A stretch of DNA of 64,000 nucleotides from SCN-70-22 sp046327755 (GTDB lineage Bacteria > Gemmatimonadota > Gemmatimonadetes > Gemmatimonadales > Gemmatimonadaceae): the NCBI GenBank assembly GCA_046327755.1, contig JAXLXW010000002.1, positions 682,001 to 746,000 of the forward strand, given 5' to 3'. The position numbers and the translations under genes were made by a program. Under the pieces are notes generated by a model. That model was given only the letters and a program-made list of their open reading frames with translations, was not told where the DNA came from and made no database searches. This document shows positions 16,296 to 23,943 of the stretch, piece after piece (position 1 is the stretch's first letter; every line of letters begins with the position of its first letter).

Positions 16296-16861
16296 TAGGC
16301 GTATTTCTCCTCTAAGAGAGCCTGGAGCGCCTCACGTGCGCGATGGACGCGCATCTTCAGAGCCCCGACCGTAGTACCCAATAGATCCGCCATCTCTTCG
16401 TACGACCGTCCTTCCACGTGCTTCATGATGAACGCCTCGCGAAGCGATACGGGCAGTTGCTGCAGCGCGTCGTCGAGATCGTTCCGAAGCTCGGTGCGGT
16501 CCAGTTCCTCCTCAGGCGTCGCGTACGAGGTCGGCTGATCGTCTTCCTCGTAGCTCAGGTGGGTCCGGCGAATGTTCTTCAGCCAGTCCTTGCACCCGTT
16601 GGCGACGATGCGGAACACCCAGGCGTCGAACCGACCGCGCACTTCGGCGAGGTGGTGGTACGCTTTGATGAAAGACATCTGGAGGATGTCTTCCGCAACG
16701 TCCGGACTTCCCGTCATGCCCAGGGCATGCCGGTAGAGCGGGTCACTGTAACGCTGGATCAGGACACCAAAGGCATTGCGGTCGCCCGCGAGGACCTTGG
16801 TGATGATCTCCTGGTCGACCTCGAGCTGGTCTATGGGAGAGGCAGGTGCCGTGGTTTTCAC
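16295..16861 (-). CDS. ECF-family RNA polymerase sigma factor
   Basis: From the GTG at 16861 the product is 188 residues starting MKTTAPASPIDQLEVDQ; the frame upstream is open but shows no protein character. Region 2 is seen in FGVLIQRYSDPLYRHAL, DVAEDILQMSFIKAY and FDAWVFRIVANGCKDWLKN. Region 4 is seen in LPVSLREAFIMKHVEGRSYE and LGTTVGALKMRVHRARE, the helix-turn-helix that reads the -35 element. It resembles RpoE/SigW-like alternative sigma factors that direct stress or envelope regulons. The next gene overlaps by one base and is the likely regulator. Confidence 0.93.
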   Translation of the reverse strand: MKTTAPASPIDQLEVDQEIITKVLAGDRNAFGVLIQRYSDPLYRHALGMTGSPDVAEDILQMSFIKAYHHLAEVRGRFDAWVFRIVANGCKDWLKNIRRTHLSYEEDDQPTSYATPEEELDRTELRNDLDDALQQLPVSLREAFIMKHVEGRSYEEMADLLGTTVGALKMRVHRAREALQALLEEKYA

Positions 16862-17022
16862 GGCCCCAGCATAACCGCTTTTTGCGGCTCTCGATAGTCC
16901 TGCCGAGGGGGCGAGGGGATGTGCGAGTGCAGTCACGTGTGGTAGACGACGCAACGAAACGCGCGTAACACGCTGGCACTCACGAAATCGTTTGAGGGGC
17001 CGATACTGAACTGGACAGGGGC

Positions 17023-17066
17023 GAAAAAAGCTGCCGCCGCGCCACGAGATCCCGTGGGCGGCGGCG
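17023..17066 (-). terminator. Rho-independent terminator of the S41 peptidase gene
   Basis: Read on the minus strand, a GC-rich 12-pair stem with one bulge (GCCGCCGC paired with GCGGCGGC plus CCAC with GTGG, 8-base loop) is followed by AGC and six T. It starts 17 bases past the S41 stop. The other strand has a TTTT run at 17072-17075, so it may work in both directions. Confidence 0.75.
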
Positions 17067-17082
17067 TCGTCCTTTTCGCCGG

Positions 17083-18159
17083 TCAGCGAGGCGCCGTGGC
17101 CACCACCGCCATCGTCGGTTGGGCCACCCGAGCCACGGCTTGCCCCGCGTAGGCCAGCGCGGCCGTGAGCGTCTCGTCGTCGCCCAACACGACCGCCGCA
17201 TCGCTGAACGAAACCGCGAGGTCGGGGGCGATCCCCTTCCACTCGATCGGTTGGCGATCCGCGGTGTACTCGATCCACCGCGAGACGGAGAAGCCGTACC
17301 CCGCGCGCACCGGAAAGACGGCCGGGTTCCCCGAGCCGCCGCCGGTGGTGTCGCCCACCAGCGTCACGTTAGGCAGGGCCTGCATCGCCGAGGTGAAGCC
17401 CTCGGTGGAGGAAAAGGCGCCGCGCCCGGTGAGGAGGATGACGGGGCGCGTGAACTGCCAGCTCCCTCGCGGCGCCACGGAGCGCGGCGTCATCTGCGTG
17501 AAGGCGCCATGCTGCGCCCCGTTGCGAAACTGGTAGTAGCCGCCCACGCGCGACACGGTGGTGAACCGCCCCGCCACCTGGTACGCGAGCGCATCGTTCC
17601 CGCCCCCGTTCATCCGCACGTCGATCACGATCGCCGAGGCCTGACGGTACTGCTCCAGCACGCGATCGAAGGTCGCAACGTCGAACTGTCCGTTGCCGAA
17701 CGATGTGATGGCGATGTAGGCCACCGGGCCATAGGGAACGTGATACAGCGCCGCCGATTCGGTGGTGAAACCGCTGAGTTGCGCCTGACCCGCGCGCATC
17801 GCCGCCGACCAGTTCTCACGGTACGCCGGCCGGTAGGTGGCCACGTACCTCCCGTCGGGCTGGATGATCCAGACGTGCACGTCCTTGAGCGTGGCCAGCG
17901 CATCCTTGACGACCCCGATAAAGGTCGCGACGTCCGGCGCCTGCTCGGCGCGCGGGCGGTACTGCGCGCGTACCGCCCCCCAGTCGATCCCCTTGTAGTC
18001 GAAGTAGGAGTACTCGCGGTCGGCGGTGTTCCACATCCGGTCGAACGAGGTGCCGAACGACTCGTTGGTGGGGGCGGACGTGTCGTCCCCGCACGCCGCG
18101 AGGGCGAGCGAGAGCGCCACGGCGCCCAGCACGGAGCGAAGGTGGAGAACGGTCGGCAC
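17083..18159 (-). CDS. S41-family (tail-specific/tricorn-like) peptidase, lipoprotein
   Basis: The GTG at 18159 gives 358 residues with a lipobox (LSLALAACGDD); the frame stays open for over 800 bases upstream but that part is arginine-rich noise. The S41 core is visible: ASAIVIDVRMNGGGNDA, FTRPVILLTGRGAFSSTEGF (catalytic Ser region) and VGDTTGGGSGNPAVFPV, then WKGIAPDLAV. The TGGGS form is that of tricorn-like S41 peptidases without the CtpA-type lysine. These proteases cut unfolded or C-terminal regions of proteins in the envelope. No PDZ domain is clear. A plausible ribosome site (GGGGTAAGG) precedes the start. Confidence 0.85.
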   Translation of the reverse strand: MPTVLHLRSVLGAVALSLALAACGDDTSAPTNESFGTSFDRMWNTADREYSYFDYKGIDWGAVRAQYRPRAEQAPDVATFIGVVKDALATLKDVHVWIIQPDGRYVATYRPAYRENWSAAMRAGQAQLSGFTTESAALYHVPYGPVAYIAITSFGNGQFDVATFDRVLEQYRQASAIVIDVRMNGGGNDALAYQVAGRFTTVSRVGGYYQFRNGAQHGAFTQMTPRSVAPRGSWQFTRPVILLTGRGAFSSTEGFTSAMQALPNVTLVGDTTGGGSGNPAVFPVRAGYGFSVSRWIEYTADRQPIEWKGIAPDLAVSFSDAAVVLGDDETLTAALAYAGQAVARVAQPTMAVVATAPR

Positions 18160-18224
18160 GCGGCGCCTTACCCCGCCGGCCGTCGAACGTTCGACGACAG
18201 CTGTGGCGCGGAGGCCGTGGCGCC

Positions 18225-19346
18225 TCAGCCCTTTAGGCGGCGCGTCACGCGGGCAAACGCCTCCCACCCGTGCTCGCGGATGAGCGCCCCGTCCTCGTCC
18301 AGCATCGGAGGGTCGAGACGCACGCTCCCGGGAACCGAGGGGGCGACTCCGGTCCGCGCCGACGCGTCGATTGCGCCGAGCGCCTCCGTCACCCCCTTCA
18401 CCACCCCACACGGAACGCCGGCGGCGTCCAGCTCGGCGATCCACATGGCGGCGGGGCGCTGGGCCAGCCGCTCGGCGATGGTGGCGACGACGCGTTCGCG
18501 GTGGGCGAGGCGGCCGGAGTTGGTGGCGACGGTTGGGTCGGCGCCGAGGTCGTCCAAGCCAAGGGCGCGGCAGCACGCGCTCCACTGCCCGTCGTTGCCG
18601 ACGGCGAGGACGATGTAGCGGTCGGCGGCGCGGAAGAGCTGGTACGGGACGAGGTTGGCGTGCCCGTTCCCCCAGCGGCGCGCCTCCTTCCCCCCGACGA
18701 GGACGTTTTGGGCGACGTTGACCAAAGCGGCGGTAGCCGAGTGGAGGAGCGAGGTGAAGAGCCAGCGCTCGGCGACGGGGATGGGGGCGGTCGCCCGTTC
18801 TCGGGCGACGAGGGCGCCGAGGATGGCGATGGTGGTGTCCTTGCCGGCGATGACGTCGGCCAAGGCGATCCCGGACTTGGCCGGTTCGCCGTCGACCGGA
18901 CCGGTGACCGACATCCACCCCGACTCGGCTTGGACGACATAGTCGTAGCCGGGTCGGTCGGAGTGGGGGCCGAAGCCGGTGACGGTGCACCAGATGAGGC
19001 GGGGGTGCGCGGCGAGGAAGCGGGCGGGGTCGAGCCCTTTCCGTTCGAGGGTGCCGCGCTTGTAGTTGTCGAGGACGACATCGGCGCCGGCGATGAGGCG
19101 TTCGATGAGAACGCGGTCGGCCGGGGCGTCGAGGTCGAGGGCAATGCCGAGCTTGTTGCGATTGATGGCGAGGTAGTAGGCGGCCTCGCCCCGTTCATCA
19201 AAAGGGGGCCCCCAGGCGCGGGTTTCGTCGCCGATGGAAGGGCGTTCAACCTTGAGGACATCGGCCCCGAGATCGCCCAAGGTCATGGAGGCGAGTGGCG
19301 CGGCGAGGACGCGACTGAGATCGAGTATTCGGATTCCCTGTAGCAT
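18225..19346 (-). CDS. CaiB/BaiF-family (type III) CoA-transferase
   Basis: The 373-residue protein begins MLQGIRILDLSRVLAAP, the hallmark start of family III CoA-transferases, followed by LGDLGADVLKVERP, DETRAWGPPF and NRNKLGIALDL. DYVVQAESGWMSVTG and the VPCGVVKGVTEA segment also fit. Such enzymes move CoA between acyl groups (carnitine, formate/oxalate, succinate/citramalate, alpha-methylacyl epimerases are relatives). The substrate cannot be read from sequence. The gene is alone on its strand, 65 bases upstream of the S41 start, and is divergent from the phasin-like gene. Confidence 0.88.
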   Translation of the reverse strand: MLQGIRILDLSRVLAAPLASMTLGDLGADVLKVERPSIGDETRAWGPPFDERGEAAYYLAINRNKLGIALDLDAPADRVLIERLIAGADVVLDNYKRGTLERKGLDPARFLAAHPRLIWCTVTGFGPHSDRPGYDYVVQAESGWMSVTGPVDGEPAKSGIALADVIAGKDTTIAILGALVARERATAPIPVAERWLFTSLLHSATAALVNVAQNVLVGGKEARRWGNGHANLVPYQLFRAADRYIVLAVGNDGQWSACCRALGLDDLGADPTVATNSGRLAHRERVVATIAERLAQRPAAMWIAELDAAGVPCGVVKGVTEALGAIDASARTGVAPSVPGSVRLDPPMLDEDGALIREHGWEAFARVTRRLKG

Positions 19347-19442
19347 TGCGAGCGGTGTGCTGTCGCGTTGATGATGGTCCTAGAATTGGATTGCAGCGGT
19401 GGAAAGCGGCATTTCCACGCTTCGATATGGCATCACCGCGAC

Positions 19443-19470
19443 TTGCGTAGGCCCCGAAAAATCATATACT
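19443..19470 (+). promoter_or_regulatory. Sigma-70-type promoter for the phasin-like gene
   Basis: TTGCGT (19443-19448), a 16-base spacer, and TATACT (19465-19470) lie in an AT-rich patch 135 bases ahead of the ATG at 19605. The -10 box is 5 of 6 to consensus. Confidence 0.5.
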
Positions 19471-19604
19471 TACCGCCGCCTTGCCCCCACCAGAATGGCG
19501 TCCGGACCACATGCCGCCACTGGTGCGCGGGCCCAGCGGGGCCCTCCGGGTGCCCCGACCACGTCGCGACCATCTTCGCGACTCGTCGCCGGAGCATACG
19601 TTTG

Positions 19605-20429
19605 ATGTCGGAGAATATGGCGTCCATTGACGATATGCCGGAGGGGGAGGAGAGCGCCCCCCCGACGCCGACGCCCCCAAAGCGTGGTCCGGGGCATCGC
19701 GGGCAGGACGTGCGCGACACCATGGCCGAAATGGCAGCCAAGGCGCACGAGATTTCGCTCGAGGCCGGGAGCCGGATGGCCGGGACGATGCGCGAGGTGG
19801 TGGGCGCGGCGGCCGGGCTGACCCCGTTTGCGATCGAGAGCGCCCGTGACCTGGTGCAGTACATGGTCCGGCGCGGGCAGATGTCGCAGGACGAGGCCGA
19901 CAAGCTGATGCGTGACGTCGAAGCGGCGCACGCTTCTGCGCCGAAGGTGGCGAAGCCGGAGCCGGCCAAGGTCGAGGCGCCGAAGAAGGTCGCGCCTGCG
20001 GTCTCGACGGCCCCCGTCGTCTCGCTCGAGCCGCCGGTCGTCCCGCGCCCGCCCAAGTCGGTGGCCCCCGAGCCCAAGCCGGTACCCAAGCCGGCTCCGG
20101 CGCCGGTTCCGCCGCCGGCCCCGGCCCCTGTGGCTGTCGCAGCTGCCCCCGTCGCCGACGCCAAGCCGGCCAAGGTGGCGAAGGAAGCGCCTGCGGCAGC
20201 GAAGGAGGCGCCCAAGGGCGCCGCGAAGCCCGCCGCCAAGGAAGCCGCGAAGCCTGTGGCCAAGGAGGCGCCGAAGCCCGCGGTGAAGGAAGCGGCAAAG
20301 GAGGCGCCCAAGGCCGCCGCCAAGGAAGCACCCAAGGCGGTTGCCAAGGCGCCGGCCAAGCCGGCCCCCAAGGAAGCGCCCAAGGTTGCCGCCAAGGCTC
20401 CTGCCAAGCCGCAGCCGAAGAAGAAGTAG
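19605..20429 (+). CDS. Phasin-like protein with histone H1-like Lys/Ala/Pro tail (PhaF-like)
   Basis: The ATG at 19605 gives 274 residues; the frame is open upstream but precedes the promoter. Residues about 40-110 are helical and amphipathic; ESARDLVQYMVRRGQMSQDE followed by ADKLMRDV is like the C-terminal part of polyhydroxyalkanoate-regulator phasins (COG3937). From about residue 115 to the end the chain is repetitive AAKEAPKPA-type sequence, strongly basic and resembling histone H1 tails. That combination is known from Pseudomonas PhaF, which binds PHA granules and DNA. No PHA synthase lies in the window, so the granule link is inference. A strong terminator follows the stop. Confidence 0.65.
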   Translation: MSENMASIDDMPEGEESAPPTPTPPKRGPGHRGQDVRDTMAEMAAKAHEISLEAGSRMAGTMREVVGAAAGLTPFAIESARDLVQYMVRRGQMSQDEADKLMRDVEAAHASAPKVAKPEPAKVEAPKKVAPAVSTAPVVSLEPPVVPRPPKSVAPEPKPVPKPAPAPVPPPAPAPVAVAAAPVADAKPAKVAKEAPAAAKEAPKGAAKPAAKEAAKPVAKEAPKPAVKEAAKEAPKAAAKEAPKAVAKAPAKPAPKEAPKVAAKAPAKPQPKKK

Positions 20430-20475
20430 ACAGAGGGCGGCGATTTCGGTCGCCTTGCCTTACGCAACTGCCAGA

Positions 20476-20514
20476 GGGGCGACGTCGCGAGACGTCGCCC
20501 CTTGTGCTTGTTTT
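20476..20514 (+). terminator. Rho-independent terminator after the phasin-like gene
   Basis: GGGGCGACGTC, loop GCGA, GACGTCGCCCC make a perfect 11-pair stem, followed by TTGTGCTTGTTTT. It ends six bases before the GHMP kinase start, so the kinase operon needs its own promoter or readthrough. Confidence 0.85.
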
Positions 20515-20519
20515 GGGAC

Positions 20520-21602
20520 ATGCCTGCACTCGTCGCTCGTGCCCCCACGCGCCTCGACTTCGGCGGTGGGTGGACCGACGTCCCCCCGTACCCGACCGAG
20601 GAAGGGGGATTCGTCTGCAACCTGGCCATCGCGCGCCATGCGACGGTGCGGCTGGCGCCGAGCAGCAGCGGCGAGGACGACGGCGACCTGCGCGAGCGCG
20701 CGCTCGCCGATGCGGCGCTGCGCATCGCCGGGCTCCCCGGGGTGCACGCCAACGTCACGAACGACTTCCCGTTAGGCGCCGGGCTAGGCGGCTCGTCAGC
20801 CGCCGGCGTGGCGATGATGGGGGCCATCGAGGGATGGCGCGCCGTGGCCGACGCGATGGAGGTCCCGCCCCAAGCGCTCCCCGCGGGGGCCATCACCGCA
20901 CACTACCGCCACGTGCGCGACCGCGTCCCCGCCAGCCGCACGGCGCTGGCCGAGGCGTCGCGCCGCATCGAGGTCGACGAACTGCACATCGCCGGCGGGC
21001 GGCAGGATCACTACGCCGCGGCATATGGCGGGGCGCTGGCGCTGGAGTTCGGCGAACGGACCGCGGTGCACCAACTCGCCCTCACGCACCACTTCATCCG
21101 CGAGCTGGAGCGTCGCTGCCTGGTGTTCTACACGGGGCAGTCGCGCATCTCGGGCGACACGATCACCGCCGTGCTGGACGCGTATCGCGCGCGCGAGCGG
21201 CGGGTGCTGCGCGCGCTCAGCGAGATGAAGCGCCTGGCGGTCTCGATGGCCGACGCGATCGTGGCCGAGGAGATGGATACGCTGGGCGAGCTGGTGCGCG
21301 AGCACTGGGAGCACCAGCGCGCGTTGCACCCGGCGATCACGACGCCGCTCATCGACCGCATCCTCGACGCGGCAATGCGCGCCGGCGCCATCGGCGGCAA
21401 GGCGTTAGGCGCCTCGGGGGGCGGGTGTGTCCTCTTGGTCTGCGCGCACGGGCTGGAAGAGCCGGTGCGCCGCGCCGTGGAGGCACTCGCGACGCCTGTC
21501 CCCTTCTCCGTCGACACGCACGGCTTTGCGTGGTGGCCGGAGGGCGACCCCCTTCCCTTGCACGCTCCACACGCCTCGCTTCCACCGGGTCACCCGACAT
21601 GA
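20520..21602 (+). CDS. GHMP-family sugar kinase
   Basis: From ATG 20520 the product is 360 residues. RAPTRLDFGGGWTDVPPY is the substrate-binding start of the fucose/heptose-kinase branch, GAGLGGSSAAG is the GHMP phosphate loop, and GGKALGASGGGCVLL is the C-terminal motif. Relatives such as HddA phosphorylate heptose 7-phosphate at C1 for lipopolysaccharide or S-layer sugars. The exact sugar is not decidable. It is first in an overlapping series: its TGA overlaps the next ATG (ATGA). The start is preceded by the phasin terminator's T-rich tail and has no clear ribosome site. Confidence 0.85.
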   Translation: MPALVARAPTRLDFGGGWTDVPPYPTEEGGFVCNLAIARHATVRLAPSSSGEDDGDLRERALADAALRIAGLPGVHANVTNDFPLGAGLGGSSAAGVAMMGAIEGWRAVADAMEVPPQALPAGAITAHYRHVRDRVPASRTALAEASRRIEVDELHIAGGRQDHYAAAYGGALALEFGERTAVHQLALTHHFIRELERRCLVFYTGQSRISGDTITAVLDAYRARERRVLRALSEMKRLAVSMADAIVAEEMDTLGELVREHWEHQRALHPAITTPLIDRILDAAMRAGAIGGKALGASGGGCVLLVCAHGLEEPVRRAVEALATPVPFSVDTHGFAWWPEGDPLPLHAPHASLPPGHPT

Positions 21603-22759
21603 CCGACATCCAGTCCGGCGACGCGATCGCCCTCCTCCGCCGACTCGTCTCCGTCGACTCTCGCAATCCGTCGCTTGTCTCCGGCGCCCCCGGCGAAGGG
21701 GCAGTAGCCGACGCCCTCGAGCGCGTGCTGCGCGACTGGGGGTTCCGCACCGAGCTGATGGAGGTGGCGCGTGGGCGCCCGAACGTGGTGGCGCGCATCG
21801 GGAAGCCGGGGGGGCGCACGATCCTCTTCAACGGCCACCTGGACGTGGTGGGGGTCGACGGGATGCTGCATGCGCCGTTTGCCGCCGAGGAGCGCGACGG
21901 GCGGATCTACGGGCGCGGGTCGTGCGACATGAAGGGTGGGGTGGCGGCGATGTGCGCGGCCGCCGCGCGCGCCGCCGGGGAGGGGATCGACGGCGAGATC
22001 ATCATCAGTGCGGTGGTGGACGAGGAGTACGAGTCGTTAGGGACGCGAGCGCTCGTCGCCTCCGGGCTGCGCGCCGACGCGGCGATTGTCACGGAACCGA
22101 CGCGCCTCGCCGTGAACCCGGCGCATCGCGGCTTCGTGTGGGTCGAGCTCGACTTCCGCGGGCGCGCGGCGCACGGGTCGCGCTACGACCTGGGGGTCGA
22201 CGCGATCCGCCACGCCGGGTTGCTCATCGCCGCCCTGGACACGCTGCAGCGCGACGTCCTGGACCATCGCACGCACCCGCTGCTGGGGCACGCCTCGTTG
22301 CACCTGTCGACCATCGAGGGGGGCTCCGGGTGGTCGACCTACCCCGACCGCTGCGTGCTGCGCATCGAGCGGCGCACGCTCCCCGGCGAGACGACGGAAC
22401 AGGTGCTGCAGGAGATCGCGGCGGCGTGCGAGCGCGTGGCGGCGATCGACGACGCGCTCGACGTGGAGGTGCGCCACATCCTCACGCAGGGTCCGAGCGA
22501 CGTGGCCGGCGACGCGCCGATCGTGAAGGCGCTGGAGCACGCGATGCGCGGCGAGGGGGAGACGGTGCTGCACGAGGGGATGAGCGCCTGGACGGATGCG
22601 GCGCTGCTCAACGACGCGGGGATCCCTGCCATCTGCTACGGTCCCGGTGATATCATCCTCGCCCACGCCGACGAGGAGTGGATCCCGCTGGACGAGGTGG
22701 AGCGGGCGACGCGTGTCCTCACGCGGCTGGCCCGCGAGTGGATGCACTCCGCAGTTTGA
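21599..22759 (+). CDS. M20-family metallohydrolase (ArgE/DapE/ACY1 type)
   Basis: The product is 386 residues; the frame is open upstream through the kinase gene, but the ATGA overlap fixes the start. Metal ligands and catalytic residues appear in ILFNGHLDVVG, YGRGSCDMKGG, AVVDEEYESLG, VTEPT and the late His of IILAHADEEW; the dimerisation domain (RGAAHGSRYDLGVDAI) is also present. M20 enzymes remove acyl groups from amino acids or cut small peptides using two zinc ions. Coupling to a sugar kinase is unusual and may point to an N-acylated substrate; this is inference. Confidence 0.88.
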   Translation: MTDIQSGDAIALLRRLVSVDSRNPSLVSGAPGEGAVADALERVLRDWGFRTELMEVARGRPNVVARIGKPGGRTILFNGHLDVVGVDGMLHAPFAAEERDGRIYGRGSCDMKGGVAAMCAAAARAAGEGIDGEIIISAVVDEEYESLGTRALVASGLRADAAIVTEPTRLAVNPAHRGFVWVELDFRGRAAHGSRYDLGVDAIRHAGLLIAALDTLQRDVLDHRTHPLLGHASLHLSTIEGGSGWSTYPDRCVLRIERRTLPGETTEQVLQEIAAACERVAAIDDALDVEVRHILTQGPSDVAGDAPIVKALEHAMRGEGETVLHEGMSAWTDAALLNDAGIPAICYGPGDIILAHADEEWIPLDEVERATRVLTRLAREWMHSAV

Positions 22760-22770
22760 ACCCGGGACAC

Positions 22771-22989
22771 ATGGCGCGCTTCACGACCCGACAATACGAC
22801 GACCTGGAACGCGCCATCACGGCGGGGAAGCGCCTGTCGGTCTTCCGGCGGGGGACCGAATACGTGGTGATCCCGCAGCGCCTCTTCCTCAAGGAGGGTC
22901 AAGAGGCGATCGAGGCCGTGCACCCGACGACGGGGGACCGGATCGTCCTCGTCCTCGACGACATCGACTCGTTCGAGGTGGTGCGATGA
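22771..22989 (+). CDS. Conserved-looking small protein, unknown function
   Basis: The 72-residue product (MARFTTRQYDDLERAITAGK at its start) is mixed alpha/beta, charged and soluble, with a C-terminal strand pattern VLVLDDIDSFEVV. I recognise no family. It sits 11 bases after the M20 stop, and its TGA overlaps the RNase H start as ATGA, so it belongs to the same operon. The frame has an earlier start inside the M20 gene (22678), but the later ATG makes better sense. Confidence 0.6.
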   Translation: MARFTTRQYDDLERAITAGKRLSVFRRGTEYVVIPQRLFLKEGQEAIEAVHPTTGDRIVLVLDDIDSFEVVR

Positions 22990-23606
22990 GCGGGAACGGC
23001 GGGCACGACCTCCCGCTGCTGGCGATCTACGCCGACGAGTCCTGCCTGGGGAACGGGCGCGAAGGGGAGAATCCCGGCGGGGCCGGCGTCCTGGTGGAGT
23101 ACCAGAAGGGCGACGGCGAGATCGTGCGGCGCGACGTCTGGATCTCCGAGCCGGCGACGACGAACAACCGGATGGCGCTGCGCTCGGTGATCGAGGGCTT
23201 TCGCGCGATCGCCCACAAAGGGGGGCGCTTTCGCGTCGTCTTCACCACCGACTCGCGCTACATCGTGGACGGGATGACGCAGTGGGTGCACGACTGGGCG
23301 CGCCGCGGGTGGAAGCGGAAGAGCGGCCCGATCGAGAACCTGGAATTGTGGCAGCAGGCGGTGGCGGCGGTGAACGGGCACGCGGTGGAGTGGCGCTGGG
23401 TGCGCGGGCACAACGGGCACGCCCAGAACGAGTACGCGAACCACCTGGCGATCACCGCCGCCGGCGAGCAGACGCGGTCGGAGGGGCTGGTGGAGTCGGG
23501 GTATGGGGCGTGGGCGTCGAAGGTGAGTGCGGTGCAGAGTCGGATGAGGCTGGAGCCCTTTCCGGATGCGGCGAAGTTCCGGGCGGCGGCTCGACTCCCA
23601 TCCTGA
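22986..23606 (+). CDS. Ribonuclease HI-like protein with altered active site
   Basis: The ATG at 22986 (ATGA overlap with the upstream gene) gives 206 residues. RNase H-fold motifs are clear: LLAIYADESCLGNG (Asp17), ATTNNRMALRS, VFTTDSRYIVDG (Asp89), a WxWVRGHNGHAQNEYANHLA helix and the 'handle' VHDWARRGWKRKSG. Compared with E. coli RNase HI, the catalytic Glu of NRMEL is Ala64 and the fourth carboxylate (NERCDELA) is Asn152; Asp17, Asp89 and the GHxGH histidine remain. Full activity on RNA-DNA hybrids is therefore uncertain. The C-terminal 45 residues are an extension of no recognised type. Confidence 0.8.
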   Translation: MSGNGGHDLPLLAIYADESCLGNGREGENPGGAGVLVEYQKGDGEIVRRDVWISEPATTNNRMALRSVIEGFRAIAHKGGRFRVVFTTDSRYIVDGMTQWVHDWARRGWKRKSGPIENLELWQQAVAAVNGHAVEWRWVRGHNGHAQNEYANHLAITAAGEQTRSEGLVESGYGAWASKVSAVQSRMRLEPFPDAAKFRAAARLPS

Positions 23607-23614
23607 GGGGCTTG

Positions 23615-23646
23615 GGGACGGGAGACACGAGACGGGAGTTGGGAGT
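23615..23646. repeat. Degenerate GACGGGA/GGAGAC short-period repeat
   Basis: GGGACGGGAGACACGAGACG and GGAGTTGGGAGT follow the RNase H stop. It belongs to the same 7-base-period family as 24802-24841 and, in reverse, 56639-56670. Confidence 0.5.
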
Positions 23647-23760
23647 GCGGCATCCGGGAGGGGCGCCGCGGGGGGCGCGGGGCGGAGAGAGTGACCCTCG
23701 TCCTCTGGGGGGCGTCTAGTTCTAAGCACCATCTCGCCCACCGGCCGGGAGGCCCTCCCC

Positions 23761-23940
23761 ATGCTCAAGATCCTCGTGATCCTTCTCATCGGCTTCGCCG
23801 CCGGCTATTCGTACGGCTGGAAGGACGCACAGGTCCACGCCGAGGACGTCGTGACGCGCACCATCGAGCGGGTGGGGGGGGCGAACCGCGGGAAGTACAA
23901 CACGAACGTCGACGCGACGATGGAACGTTTGGAGCGCTAA
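23761..23940 (+). CDS. 59-residue single-pass membrane protein
   Basis: The ATG at 23761 opens MLKILVILLIGFAAGYSYGW, one transmembrane helix, followed by a charged amphipathic tail (VHAEDVVTRTIERVGG, then NVDATMERLER) and TAA. The stop is three bases before the next gene's start, so the two are surely cotranscribed. The helix plus cytoplasm- or periplasm-facing coil is typical of small accessory membrane proteins; I recognise no family. GAGG (23750-23753) may be a weak ribosome site. Confidence 0.65.
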   Translation: MLKILVILLIGFAAGYSYGWKDAQVHAEDVVTRTIERVGGANRGKYNTNVDATMERLER

Positions 23941-23943
23941 CGC

